Of a stretch of DNA of 19,292 nt, positions 1 to 7,284 are shown piece after piece; position 1 is the stretch's first letter, and every line of letters begins with the position of its first letter. The position numbers and the translations under genes were made by a program. The notes under the pieces were generated by a model that saw only the letters and a list, made by a program, of their open reading frames with translations, did not search any database and was not told the origin of the DNA. This DNA comes from an uncultured Lachnospiraceae bacterium (GTDB taxonomy: Bacteria > Bacillota > Clostridia > Lachnospirales > Lachnospiraceae), in assembly GCA_910585075.1 (NCBI GenBank), contig CAJUED010000040.1, forward strand, positions 18,563 to 37,854, read 5' to 3'.

Positions 1-2192
1 TTACCGGCCCTTTCCCGGCTTTTCTTCCATCCTTTTCCTCCCCCCGACCGGCTGTCCTTTTGATTGGCCCGGAAGGTTCGGTTTAAAATTTCCTCAATCT
101 CATCCTGCCCTATGCCCGCAGAATCTCTTTCTGTTTTCCCGTTCTTTCCGCCTCCGGCTCGCTGGCCGCCTCTGATTCTTGTTGCGCCGAGGCCTTCCCA
201 CTGCGCATCCCCGGGATATTGGGTGAGGTCTTTCAGGCAGCTCTCCAGGTGCATGTAATCCGGCACTTCATCCCACTCCACAATAAATCCCGCCCCATGG
301 GCACAAAATACCGAGGCCGCAGGGTTTTCCACATCCCGCAGCGGGTCATAATCCGCCGCTTCCAGAACTTCTTCCGTGTTATGGCAGGGATAATATCCTT
401 TCATACTGCAATACAGCCGCCCTTCCCCTTTGGTGTAAGCGGCAACTTCCGTCTGATATTCCTGCAAAAGCGCCATAGGCCCCATGCCTGTCAAAACCGT
501 CATTCCATGACTATCCTGCTCCATGGCAAAGCGGCTCTGCATTTTGTCCAAATCAGCCATAGCCCTGCCCACCGCGCTCTGAGGCACTTCCAGCTTAAAC
601 TCATAATAGGGCTCAAGCAGCACATTTTCCGCCTGCATCAACCCCTGACGAATGGCCCGGTAGGTGGCCTGCCTGAAATCTCCCCCTTCCGTGTGCTTTA
701 AGTGAGCCCTCCCTGTTTTCAGGGTAATCTTCATATCCGTGATGGGCGCTCCCGTCAGTACCCCCGGATGCTCCCTCTCCTCTATATGGGTCAATACCAG
801 ACGCTGCCAGTTTAAATCAAGCACATCCTCGCTGCAGTCCGCCTCAGCCACGATCCCGCTTCCAGGCGCGCCGGGCTCCATCAAAAGATGCACCTCCGCA
901 TAGTGCCGCAGGGGCTCAAAATGTCCCACCCCTTCCACGGTGTCTGCAATGGTTTCCTTATATACGATACTGCCCACGCCAAAGTCAACGCAGACGCCGA
1001 ATCTCTCCTCAATCAGCTTCCGGTACACTTCAATCTGCACCTGTCCCATAACCTGAGCCTTGATTTCTTTGTTGTTCCCATCCCAGATGATGTGGAGCTG
1101 GGGTTCCTCCTCCTCCAACTGTCTGAGCTTTGGCAGCATCACAGACGCATCACAGCCCTCAGGGAGAATAATTCCATAGCAAAGAACCGGGGAAAGCTCC
1201 GGATAGACAGGCTCCCTTAAAAATCCCAGCCCGTCTCCGGCCCTTGTTTTCGTAAGCCCTGTAACCGCGCAGACGCCTCCGGCTTCCACTTCCCCCACCG
1301 TGTCAAACTTTTCTCCCGAGTAAATACGAATCTGGTTGACCTTCTCCTCCCAGTTTCCTCCATCCGCCGTCCTTGCCGTGCCTGTCAGAATTTCCTTTGC
1401 CTTAAGCGTTCCCCCTGTGATTTTCATGTGGGTCAGCCGGTTTCCCTGACCGTCCCGGGAAATCTTAAAAACTCTGGCGCCAAATTCTTTCGGATATTCC
1501 TTCTCCCTTGTATAAATGTCCAGCCCGGCAAGCAGCTCCTCCACACCAAAGAGCTTTAAGGCAGAACCAAAAAAGCAGGGGAAAAGTTTTCTTTCCCCCA
1601 CTAACCTTTGTATTGTTTTTCGTCCTATCTTTCCGGTTTCCAGAAATTCATCCAGGGTTTCCTCATCGCAGACGGCAATACTTTCATAAAATTCTTCCTG
1701 CCTGCCGGCCAAGTCCGGGCTCTCTGAAAAGTCAATGCAATGTTCGCCAAGCTGCGACTGCAGCTCTGCCAGAATTGCCTCCCTGTCCGTCCCCGGCTGG
1801 TCCATCTTGTTTACAAACACAAACACCGGTATCCGGTAATGTTTTAGCAGTCTCCACAGGGTAAGAGTATGAGCCTGCACCCCATCGCTGCCGCTCACAA
1901 CAAGTACGGCCACATCCATTACCTGCAGCGTTCGCTCCATCTCCGCCGAGAAATCCACATGGCCGGGAGTGTCCAAAAGCGTAAGCTGTGTATCCCCCAC
2001 CTTGAGAAGGGCCTGCTTGGAAAAAATGGTGATTCCCCTCTCCCGCTCCTGCCTGTAGGTATCCAGGAAAGTATCCCGCTTATCTACCCTGCCCAGTTTG
2101 CGGATGCTGCCGCTTACGTAGAGCATTCCCTCTGATAAAGTTGTTTTCCCGGCGTCCACATGAGCCAACAGCCCCGCACAAATGTTTTTCAC
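1..2192 (-). CDS. Tet(M)/EF-G-like ribosomal protection GTPase, 3' end outside window
   Basis: This is a translation-factor GTPase of the tetracycline ribosomal-protection (TetM/TetO/TetW) branch of the EF-G family. Such proteins bind the ribosome and use GTP hydrolysis to dislodge tetracycline. Visible GTPase motifs are the P-loop AHVDAGKTT (residues 10-18), the switch I motif RERGIT (50-55), DTPGH (74-78) and NKMD (128-131). The frame stays open for 730 codons to the left edge and no stop is reached. Classical Tet(M) is about 639 residues, so this copy has a Gly/Lys/Arg-rich C-terminal extension. I chose the GTG start at 2192 because GGAGAGAGG sits just upstream. An in-frame ATG at 2216 would add eight residues but has no clear ribosome binding site. 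I see no mobile element beside it, so it may be a resident paralogue; actual tetracycline resistance cannot be inferred. Confidence 0.88.
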   Translation of the reverse strand, partial: MKNICAGLLAHVDAGKTTLSEGMLYVSGSIRKLGRVDKRDTFLDTYRQERERGITIFSKQALLKVGDTQLTLLDTPGHVDFSAEMERTLQVMDVAVLVVSGSDGVQAHTLTLWRLLKHYRIPVFVFVNKMDQPGTDREAILAELQSQLGEHCIDFSESPDLAGRQEEFYESIAVCDEETLDEFLETGKIGRKTIQRLVGERKLFPCFFGSALKLFGVEELLAGLDIYTREKEYPKEFGARVFKISRDGQGNRLTHMKITGGTLKAKEILTGTARTADGGNWEEKVNQIRIYSGEKFDTVGEVEAGGVCAVTGLTKTRAGDGLGFLREPVYPELSPVLCYGIILPEGCDASVMLPKLRQLEEEEPQLHIIWDGNNKEIKAQVMGQVQIEVYRKLIEERFGVCVDFGVGSIVYKETIADTVEGVGHFEPLRHYAEVHLLMEPGAPGSGIVAEADCSEDVLDLNWQRLVLTHIEEREHPGVLTGAPITDMKITLKTGRAHLKHTEGGDFRQATYRAIRQGLMQAENVLLEPYYEFKLEVPQSAVGRAMADLDKMQSRFAMEQDSHGMTVLTGMGPMALLQEYQTEVAAYTKGEGRLYCSMKGYYPCHNTEEVLEAADYDPLRDVENPAASVFCAHGAGFIVEWDEVPDYMHLESCLKDLTQYPGDAQWEGLGATRIRGGQRAGGGKNGKTERDSAGIGQDEIEEILNRTFRANQKDSRSGGGKGWKKSRERAG

Positions 2193-2300
2193 AGCATACC
2201 TCTCTCCGGTTTCCATTGTCACAATTTTTATCTACTTTCTAAAGCTTGTTTAAAAAATGCCTTCTGTCAGATGTACGTCTCATTTTGTAGGAATGATTTC

Positions 2301-3176
2301 TCAAATACTCTCTAACGCTCTCCGTCCCAGCTCCAGGCATCCCATGATTCCCTGGTCGTCATGCAGGCTTGCAGGGACAATGTAACTGTCAATATTCTCC
2401 AATTCCTCTGTCTGAATATAGCCGTTAAGCAGCTCCTTCACGTAACTGCGGATTTTGGGGAACAGCTGCTCCTGATGCATAACTCCGCCTCCTAAAATAA
2501 TCATTTCCGGGGAAAGGGTCAGGATATATCCCACAAGGGCCTGGGCAATATAATAGCTCTCCAAATCCCAGACTTCCTCTCTGTCCTTAAGCTCTATGGC
2601 CTTCTTCCCCCAGCGCTCCTCTATGGCCGGTCCTGCCGCAAGCCCTTCAAGACAGGTTTTATGATAAGGGCATTTCCCCTGATAGCTGTCGTCCGCTCTC
2701 TTTTGTATCAGCACATGCCCGGCCTCCGGGTGCAGCATTCCATGAAGGAGCTTTCCCTCCACAAAAACCCCCGCCCCGACTCCGGTTCCGATGGTAATGT
2801 AAACCACGTTATTTTTCCCTTTAGCCTGTCCGAAGGTAACCTCCCCAAGGGCGGAGCCGTTCACATCCGTGTCAAAGCCCACGGGACATCCCAAGGCTTC
2901 TTCAAAGGCACCCACTATGTTGTAATTTCTCCAGGCAAGTTTGGGCGTGCTTGTAATATGGCCGTATGTAGCGGAGTTTTTATCCGGATCAATGGGGCCA
3001 AAGCACCCGATTCCCAAGGCGTCCACCCCTGCCTTTTTAAAGTAGTCAAGCAACTCCGGCATTGTCTCCTCCGGTGTCCTTGTGGGAATGGAAACCTGCT
3101 CGAAAATTTTTCCTGTTTCATCCCCCACCGCACATACCATTTTTGTTCCACCTGCTTCTAATGCACCTAGTCTCAT
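2301..3176 (-). CDS. ROK-family sugar kinase (fructokinase-like)
   Basis: This is an ATP-dependent cytosolic sugar kinase of the ROK family, closest in pattern to bacterial fructokinases such as B. subtilis GmuE/YdhR (fructose to fructose-6-phosphate). The N-terminal phosphate loop is GALEAGGTK (about residues 4-12). The catalytic-base motif is FDTDVNGSALGE, with D104 the likely general base, and ITIGTGVGAG follows at 128-137. The ROK zinc site is visible as H154 in EAGH and the cluster C169, H172, C175. The length of 291 residues is normal for the family. The ATG start is supported by GGAG seven bases upstream. The gene lies 108 bp upstream of the Tet-like gene on the same strand; no sugar transporter is nearby, so the substrate is uncertain. 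Confidence 0.9.
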   Translation of the reverse strand: MRLGALEAGGTKMVCAVGDETGKIFEQVSIPTRTPEETMPELLDYFKKAGVDALGIGCFGPIDPDKNSATYGHITSTPKLAWRNYNIVGAFEEALGCPVGFDTDVNGSALGEVTFGQAKGKNNVVYITIGTGVGAGVFVEGKLLHGMLHPEAGHVLIQKRADDSYQGKCPYHKTCLEGLAAGPAIEERWGKKAIELKDREEVWDLESYYIAQALVGYILTLSPEMIILGGGVMHQEQLFPKIRSYVKELLNGYIQTEELENIDSYIVPASLHDDQGIMGCLELGRRALESI

Positions 3177-3203
3177 AGTTTTTCTCCTTCTCCTTTTATA
3201 ATT

Positions 3204-3238
3204 TTGCTGCTGCCCTGCTTATTTACGGCAGGCAGCAA
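3204..3238 (-). promoter_or_regulatory. Leader hairpin upstream of the ROK kinase
   Basis: GCTGCC plus TGC (3209-3218, with one bulged C) is complementary to GCAGGCAGC (3228-3236), giving about nine base pairs around a nine-base loop. It lies some 30 bases before the kinase start and just ahead of its GGAG-rich ribosome binding region. It would form in the 5' leader of the kinase mRNA. No T-run follows, so it is not a classical terminator; its role is unknown. Confidence 0.35.
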
Positions 3239-3341
3239 GTATTTTCCTTGAACATTACGTTTTTCTTCTAACAGTGAAGACTTAGTACTTCTCCACGAAA
3301 CAGCCTTTACTGTGAGTGGCTGGAAATACTTCTCACACTAA

Positions 3342-3914
3342 TCAGTGCAAAAATAATTCCGCATCCAATTCTACAATCCCGGCATTCCCTGTCTTATAGT
3401 GCTTCACCATATCCTCAAAGGGCGTATCATAAAGATATGACATCAACGTCATAATCACCGCACTGTGCGTTACTACAAGAGCGTTTCCTTCGCTCCCTTT
3501 GGCGATCTCCCCTAATGCCGGTAAAAGCCGGTCAAGAAGCTGCTGGTAGGATTCCCCCTCCGGCGGCACCTGATAACGCCTGTTATCGCGCCATATCTGA
3601 TATTCCTGCGGAAACTGCTCTCTCACCTGTTTCCACATATAACCCTCCCATTTTCCAAAATTAATTTCCTCAATCCCTGGCTGTATCTTCGGCTTTACGC
3701 CAAGCTTATCCCCTACAATCTGTGCCGTCTCACAGGCACGTTTTTTGGCGCTGGTGTAAATTACACTTATCTGATAATCCCCACCGGCAAGCTTATCCGC
3801 AAGTTCCCTCGCCTGCTGCCTGCCCTTCTCATTCAGCTCCGTGTCCTGCTGTCCCTGAATCCTGTTCTCTATGTTCCAATTCGTCTCGCCATGCCTTACC
3901 ATGTAAAGCTTCAT
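3342..3914 (-). CDS. Histidine phosphatase family protein (phosphoglycerate mutase-like)
   Basis: This is a 190-residue member of the histidine phosphatase superfamily, with cofactor-independent phosphatase features. The catalytic motif is VRHGET with R7 and the phospho-accepting H8. R59 lies in the KKRACETA segment, the acid/base E83 in EEINFGKWEG, and the second catalytic histidine H150 in VVTHSA. These are the canonical residues of the fold. The substrate may be alpha-ribazole phosphate, a sugar phosphate or another phosphomonoester; the context does not decide. I chose the ATG at 3914 because GGAGA lies just upstream. A longer in-frame reading from 3974 would add 20 residues unlike the family. 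A weak hairpin (CAGCC at 3301-3305 with GGCTG at 3318-3322) follows the stop. Confidence 0.88.
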   Translation of the reverse strand: MKLYMVRHGETNWNIENRIQGQQDTELNEKGRQQARELADKLAGGDYQISVIYTSAKKRACETAQIVGDKLGVKPKIQPGIEEINFGKWEGYMWKQVREQFPQEYQIWRDNRRYQVPPEGESYQQLLDRLLPALGEIAKGSEGNALVVTHSAVIMTLMSYLYDTPFEDMVKHYKTGNAGIVELDAELFLH

Positions 3915-4040
3915 AAAAAATCTCCATTCTTGTAAGCCGCCCGAAATCCGGGCATCAATGCGCAAAATGCCCATTCCGGCAGCCTAAATCTCGCCTCCCA
4001 TGCACAAATCCCACAAATCTTTCAGAAAATTTATTATCCA

Positions 4041-4070
4041 CTGACATTTTTTCAAAAAATTTGGTATGAT
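4041..4070 (+). promoter_or_regulatory. Promoter of the CarD-like gene (extended -10)
   Basis: CTGACA (4041-4046) and TATGAT (4065-4070) are separated by 18 bases, and TG-N directly before the -10 box makes it an extended -10 element. Transcription would begin near 4077, leaving a leader of about 30 nt before the ATG at 4108. The match is to the vegetative sigma-A consensus. Confidence 0.6.
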
Positions 4071-4107
4071 ATATAATATAGTCTGTTTTCAGAGGAGGTG
4101 TAATTAT

Positions 4108-4617
4108 ATGTTTCAAAAAGGTGAATATGTTATCTACAGTAATAACGGGATTTGTCTCGTGCAGGACATAACAACCCTGAATCTTTCGGGTGTTGACAAC
4201 AGCAGGGAGTATTACCTGCTAAAACCTGTCTTTTCGTCTAACAGCACAGTATATGTTCCCGTGGATTCCGCTAAAACCTCTCTCCGCCTTGCCATTTCAA
4301 AAGAAGAAGCCGATGACCTGATTAAATCAATTCCCGATATTCCTTTAATCCCGTTAACCGATGAAAAGACCCTGGAAAAAACTTATAAGGAATACATGCG
4401 CTCCAACAACTGCAAATCCTGGGTGCAGCTCATCAAAACGATTTATCTGCGTAAAGAAAACAGGATTTTAAAAGGTCATAAGGTAACCGCGTTAGACAGC
4501 CGTTATTTCAATCTTGCAGAGACTTCTCTTTATGGGGAATTGTCCGTTGCCTTAGGCAAGCCAAGGGATGAGGTCAAATCCTATATCGCCAGCTGTATTG
4601 ATGATGGTCGGGCGTAA
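4108..4617 (+). CDS. CarD-like/CdnL-type transcriptional regulator
   Basis: This 169-residue protein starts with a CarD/TRCF RNA-polymerase-interacting domain (residues 1 to about 60, MFQKGEYVIYSNNGICLV onward), an SH3-like beta barrel that contacts the RNA polymerase beta subunit. The rest is mostly charged helix, as in CdnL/CarD C-terminal domains that contact promoter DNA at the -10 junction. In other bacteria CarD proteins stabilise open complexes; whether this one is global is not visible here. I chose ATG 4108 because AGGAGGTG lies at ideal spacing. The in-frame ATG at 4066 falls inside the promoter. The gene is monocistronic, followed by a repeat-containing gap and a convergent gene. 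Confidence 0.85.
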   Translation: MFQKGEYVIYSNNGICLVQDITTLNLSGVDNSREYYLLKPVFSSNSTVYVPVDSAKTSLRLAISKEEADDLIKSIPDIPLIPLTDEKTLEKTYKEYMRSNNCKSWVQLIKTIYLRKENRILKGHKVTALDSRYFNLAETSLYGELSVALGKPRDEVKSYIASCIDDGRA

Positions 4618-4703
4618 GGGAACTGTAGATTCCGTATAAAATCAGTTTACTACAGATTTCAGACAAGTTCAATCTTACTGACCGCAAGAAATTTAATATT
4701 GCT

Positions 4704-4841
4704 ATTTTTTCACGTTGGTTAACCGTCCGCGCTGCGTGAACAAATATTCAATCGCCACCTCGTAAAGCACGACTGCGTTTGATGGGTTCTTCATTGAATA
4801 TTTGTTCACGCAGCGCTGGTTTTCTGACTAACCAAAAAATA
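4704..4841. repeat. MITE-like long inverted repeat between convergent genes
   Basis: The core is a perfect 24-bp inverted repeat, 4729-4752 against 4793-4816, with a 40-base centre. Outside it, TTGGTTA (4715-4721) matches TAACCAA (4829-4835), and ATTTTTT (4704-4710) matches AAAAAAT (4834-4840), so an imperfect stem spans nearly the whole element. AATTTAA occurs on both sides (4690-4696 and 4841-4847), which could be a target duplication or chance in AT-rich DNA. Neither strand ends in a U-run, so a simple intrinsic terminator does not explain it. I see no coding sequence inside. A non-autonomous mobile element or a dispersed structured repeat is the best reading. Confidence 0.6.
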
Positions 4842-4860
4842 ATTTAAACTTTAATGACAG

Positions 4861-5436
4861 TTAATCTATAAGTCCTCCGTCTTTTGAAAAAGCACGTGAG
4901 GAAATTCCATAGCCTACGTTAGGCCTCACGGCGCAGTAGGTTGCATCCGCCGCAAATATGGCAAGCATTAAAAGACAGATCCTGGTCCGCCATTTCCGGT
5001 TCATTTTCAAATATATTTTTTCATATAAAGGAAAAAACAGGCAGACCAATACTGCGCCGCCAACGCCAAAGGCAGCTGCTCCCATCAGACAGATTCTTCC
5101 GTTTATATTGAGAAAATGACCGCTGTAATCCCACCATCTTATTCCCCAGCGCCGCTCTAAGAAGAAACTGGTCAGATATTCAAGCACGCTGCAAACTGCC
5201 GCCGACATCAGGAATACACGTATAGGCTTTTTTTGATAAGAATGGAAAAGGAAATACAATAGGAGCCCTCCAACTCCATAGACAGGCAGGTAAGGGCCCC
5301 TGTATACGCCTCTGTTGATGAAAGCATGGGCCGTGATAAAATACAATACCACTTCCCAAAGCCATCCGATAAAAGCAAGTATAAAAAACAGCAAAACATA
5401 ATAATCAAATTCATGGGGTAATTTTTTATTTTTCAT
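4861..5436 (-). CDS. CmpB-type putative ABC transporter permease family membrane protein (PF06541-like)
   Basis: This is a polytopic membrane protein of 191 residues from the ATG at 5436. Family-like motifs are GWLWE (24-28) in the first membrane segment, NRGVYRGPYLPVYG (41-54), LEYLTS (85-90), WWDYS (101-105) and NINGRICL (110-117). There are four to five hydrophobic segments. The family is annotated as putative ABC-transporter permease (CmpB) but has no established substrate, and no ATPase gene is adjacent. The start is uncertain. AGGGGG lies 13 bases before ATG 5436, and a TTG at 5463 would add nine residues without a better ribosome binding site. The upstream gap to the phosphoesterase gene holds a structured repeat. 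Confidence 0.8.
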   Translation of the reverse strand: MKNKKLPHEFDYYVLLFFILAFIGWLWEVVLYFITAHAFINRGVYRGPYLPVYGVGGLLLYFLFHSYQKKPIRVFLMSAAVCSVLEYLTSFFLERRWGIRWWDYSGHFLNINGRICLMGAAAFGVGGAVLVCLFFPLYEKIYLKMNRKWRTRICLLMLAIFAADATYCAVRPNVGYGISSRAFSKDGGLID

Positions 5437-5481
5437 GCCATTTAAAATACCCCCTGATGACAAAAATATTTATGGCTTTTC

Positions 5482-5605
5482 CGAATTTTCTTTTATTCCC
5501 GCGAGCAATGAGTCAAGTGCCGTGCTTGCACGAGCATAAAATCAGCAAGCTGATTTGACGAATGCTGCGGGGTATTTGACTTCCACGAGCAACAAGAAAA
5601 AATTC
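5482..5605. repeat. Structured intergenic repeat-like element with nested hairpins
   Basis: The outer arms CGAATTTTCTT (5482-5492) and AAGAAAAAATTCG (5594-5606) are near-complementary. GTCAA (5512-5516) faces TTGAC (5576-5580). Inside lie the palindrome CGTGCTTGCACG (5521-5532) and the hairpin AAATCAG/CTGATTT (5539-5556). AGCAT (5533-5537) pairs with ATGCT (5562-5566) around the latter. The hexamer CGAGCA occurs three times (5502, 5531, 5586). No convincing ORF or U-run is present. The compact nested symmetry resembles a dispersed intergenic repeat or a structured RNA rather than a terminator. Confidence 0.5.
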
Positions 5606-5655
5606 GTTACGCACAAACATTCTAGGACAGGGTACTGGCATCTCCGGATATTTGA

Positions 5656-6300
5656 CTACAATACGGAATCCTTCTTCTGCAAGAACCTGTTTTCCATCCG
5701 TTGTCTGTCGCACGCAATCCATTCGTCCAGCGTAAGCGGTTCATAATCCGAATATTTGCAGAAACAGTTAATCATATTGCAGGGGATATTTTTTTCAACA
5801 CCTTGGGCGTCCGTTATCCTTGTCTGTCTGGTCATCTCCTGAAACTGCTCTATCAGCCTTTGATCCTGGGAGTCATGGACATGGCCGTACAGCATATAGG
5901 TTTTCGGGTTTCCATTTTCGTCCAGACGGTATTGTCCGTTGTAACACATGATCGGATAATGGCAAAGAACAACCTTCCGCTTGTCATCCGCCAGCTCGTC
6001 GTAAGGCTTAATCCACACAAAGCGGCTAAGATCCGCCTTTGTCTGCTTCACAAAGTGGTCGTGGTTTCCGGTAATCAGATAAAGTTTACCCTGCAGGCGT
6101 TTTAAAATCTCATTTGTCTGCTCTACTTTTCCCCAGGATAAGTCTCCCAGTATCACAACCTCATCATTTTTCCGAACCTTTCCGTTCCACTTTCTTATCA
6201 TGTATTCGTTCATTTGTTCCACAGTTTCAAAGCCGCGCCGGTCCATTTTTTCGTTCATTTTGCCGTGAAAAAAATGCAGGTCTGCAATATAATATCTCAA
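5656..6300 (-). CDS. Calcineurin-type metallophosphoesterase
   Basis: This 214-residue cytosolic phosphoesterase has the five metal-binding blocks of the calcineurin-like superfamily in order: D7 and H9 (IADLHF), D53 (LGDLSW), N79-H80-D81 (GNHD), H114 (LCHYP) and H140/H142 (YGHVHDS). It would hydrolyse phosphoesters using two bound metal ions; the substrate is unknown. The start is a TTG at 6300, chosen because GGGGAGG lies six bases upstream and because the family begins just before the DLH block. Upstream in-frame sequence back to 6423 has no family resemblance. It lies 159 bp downstream of the YczE-like gene, with a 12-bp palindrome GGGCACGTGCCC at 6409-6420 between them. Confidence 0.88.
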   Translation of the reverse strand: MRYYIADLHFFHGKMNEKMDRRGFETVEQMNEYMIRKWNGKVRKNDEVVILGDLSWGKVEQTNEILKRLQGKLYLITGNHDHFVKQTKADLSRFVWIKPYDELADDKRKVVLCHYPIMCYNGQYRLDENGNPKTYMLYGHVHDSQDQRLIEQFQEMTRQTRITDAQGVEKNIPCNMINCFCKYSDYEPLTLDEWIACDRQRMENRFLQKKDSVL

Positions 6301-6459
6301 ATTTTTCCTCCCCAAAATCCATACCCACAATGCCTGTACCTTCCCTGACAGTCTATTTATCCCTGGAACACGCTGCCTGTGGAAACCAATAATCTCCTGC
6401 AAACAGCAGGGCACGTGCCCCATGTGTCAGCCGCCAAATGTCAAAGCAGGCTTTATTAT

Positions 6460-7131
6460 CTATGAACGGCCGGTCGGCTTGCTGCCTGCGGGAATCAACG
6501 TTCTGAAAAACTGTATCAGCGGCCCATTGCAAAAGGCATTGATAACAGTCCCTATGCCCACAATTTCCCTTAGATCATTATGCCCCGCCAGACAAAAAAC
6601 CACACCAATCACCATTACGGTCACATCGGCAATCACCCTGGCCACACGAAAGGAGATTCTATCCCCGGTAAATTTAAGGATAACAAAGGGTACACTGTCG
6701 TATGGCGAAAGCCCTAGATCCGCCTCCATATATAGCGCACATCCCAGCGAGCACAGCACCATTCCAATGCAAAGAAACAGTATCCGTAAAGGCAGCCCTG
6801 CTTCCACTCCCATAACATCCAATACCATCCAGCAAATGAAATCTGCAATATAACCTACGAAAACCATGTTGATGACGGTTCCAAGCCCTATGAAGTGGCG
6901 GACATTCAAGAAAATTATAATCAGGATAACTATATTCATAATCAACTGCCAATTGCCAAAGCTCATCCCAAGAAATCCGCTGATGCCAAGGTTCATACAA
7001 CTGTATGCGTCTACTCCAAACATACTAATGCGATAAGACGCTACACATATTCCAATAAAAAGATTTCCTGCCAGCAGGAAAAAAATTCTCCGAAAGTTGA
7101 TATCCTGCTTTTTTTCCTCTTGTGATCTCAT
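6460..7131 (-). CDS. YczE/YyaS/YitT-family membrane protein
   Basis: This is a 223-residue integral membrane protein with about five to six hydrophobic segments. A charged N-terminus (residues 1-14) is followed by a first segment near 16-33. The small-residue motif GVDAYSCMNLGIS (39-51) and the related LGLSPYDSVPF near residue 138 appear to be internally repeated half-motifs, as is typical of the YczE/YitT group. Function is not established for the family. The ATG at 7131 was chosen as the first good start; its ribosome binding site (GGGTAAG) is weak. It lies downstream of the metNIQ terminator, so it probably has its own promoter, which I could not identify. Confidence 0.8.
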   Translation of the reverse strand: MRSQEEKKQDINFRRIFFLLAGNLFIGICVASYRISMFGVDAYSCMNLGISGFLGMSFGNWQLIMNIVILIIIFLNVRHFIGLGTVINMVFVGYIADFICWMVLDVMGVEAGLPLRILFLCIGMVLCSLGCALYMEADLGLSPYDSVPFVILKFTGDRISFRVARVIADVTVMVIGVVFCLAGHNDLREIVGIGTVINAFCNGPLIQFFRTLIPAGSKPTGRS

Positions 7132-7198
7132 TCTTACCCAAATTTCCTCTCTGCTTATTTATCAAACGCTGTCTCGCTCCGCCAGACAGCTTATTGGG

Positions 7199-7230
7199 AA
7201 AAAACAGCGGCCGAAATCATTCAGCCGCTG
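7199..7230 (-). terminator. Intrinsic terminator of the metNIQ operon
   Basis: On the minus strand CAGCGGC (7230-7224) pairs with GCCGCTG (7211-7205) around a 12-base loop and is followed by six T residues (7204-7199). It lies 55 bases beyond the metQ stop. This is a canonical Rho-independent terminator. Confidence 0.85.
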
Positions 7231-7284
7231 CTTTTAATGATTCATGTATATGAGTTCAGGCCCCTTGCCTGTTACCCTATATCA

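Noticed and set aside
219..701. Plus-strand frame of 160 codons opposite the Tet-like gene
   Set aside because: It is the antisense of a clear GTPase coding region and has no family features.
2661..3161. Plus-strand frame of 166 codons opposite the ROK kinase
   Set aside because: The ROK motifs on the other strand are unambiguous; this is an antisense shadow.
4704..4841. Reading the long inverted repeat as a bidirectional intrinsic terminator
   Set aside because: Both outer ends are followed by A-rich rather than U-rich sequence on the transcribed strand, and the 40-base loop is too large for a typical terminator.
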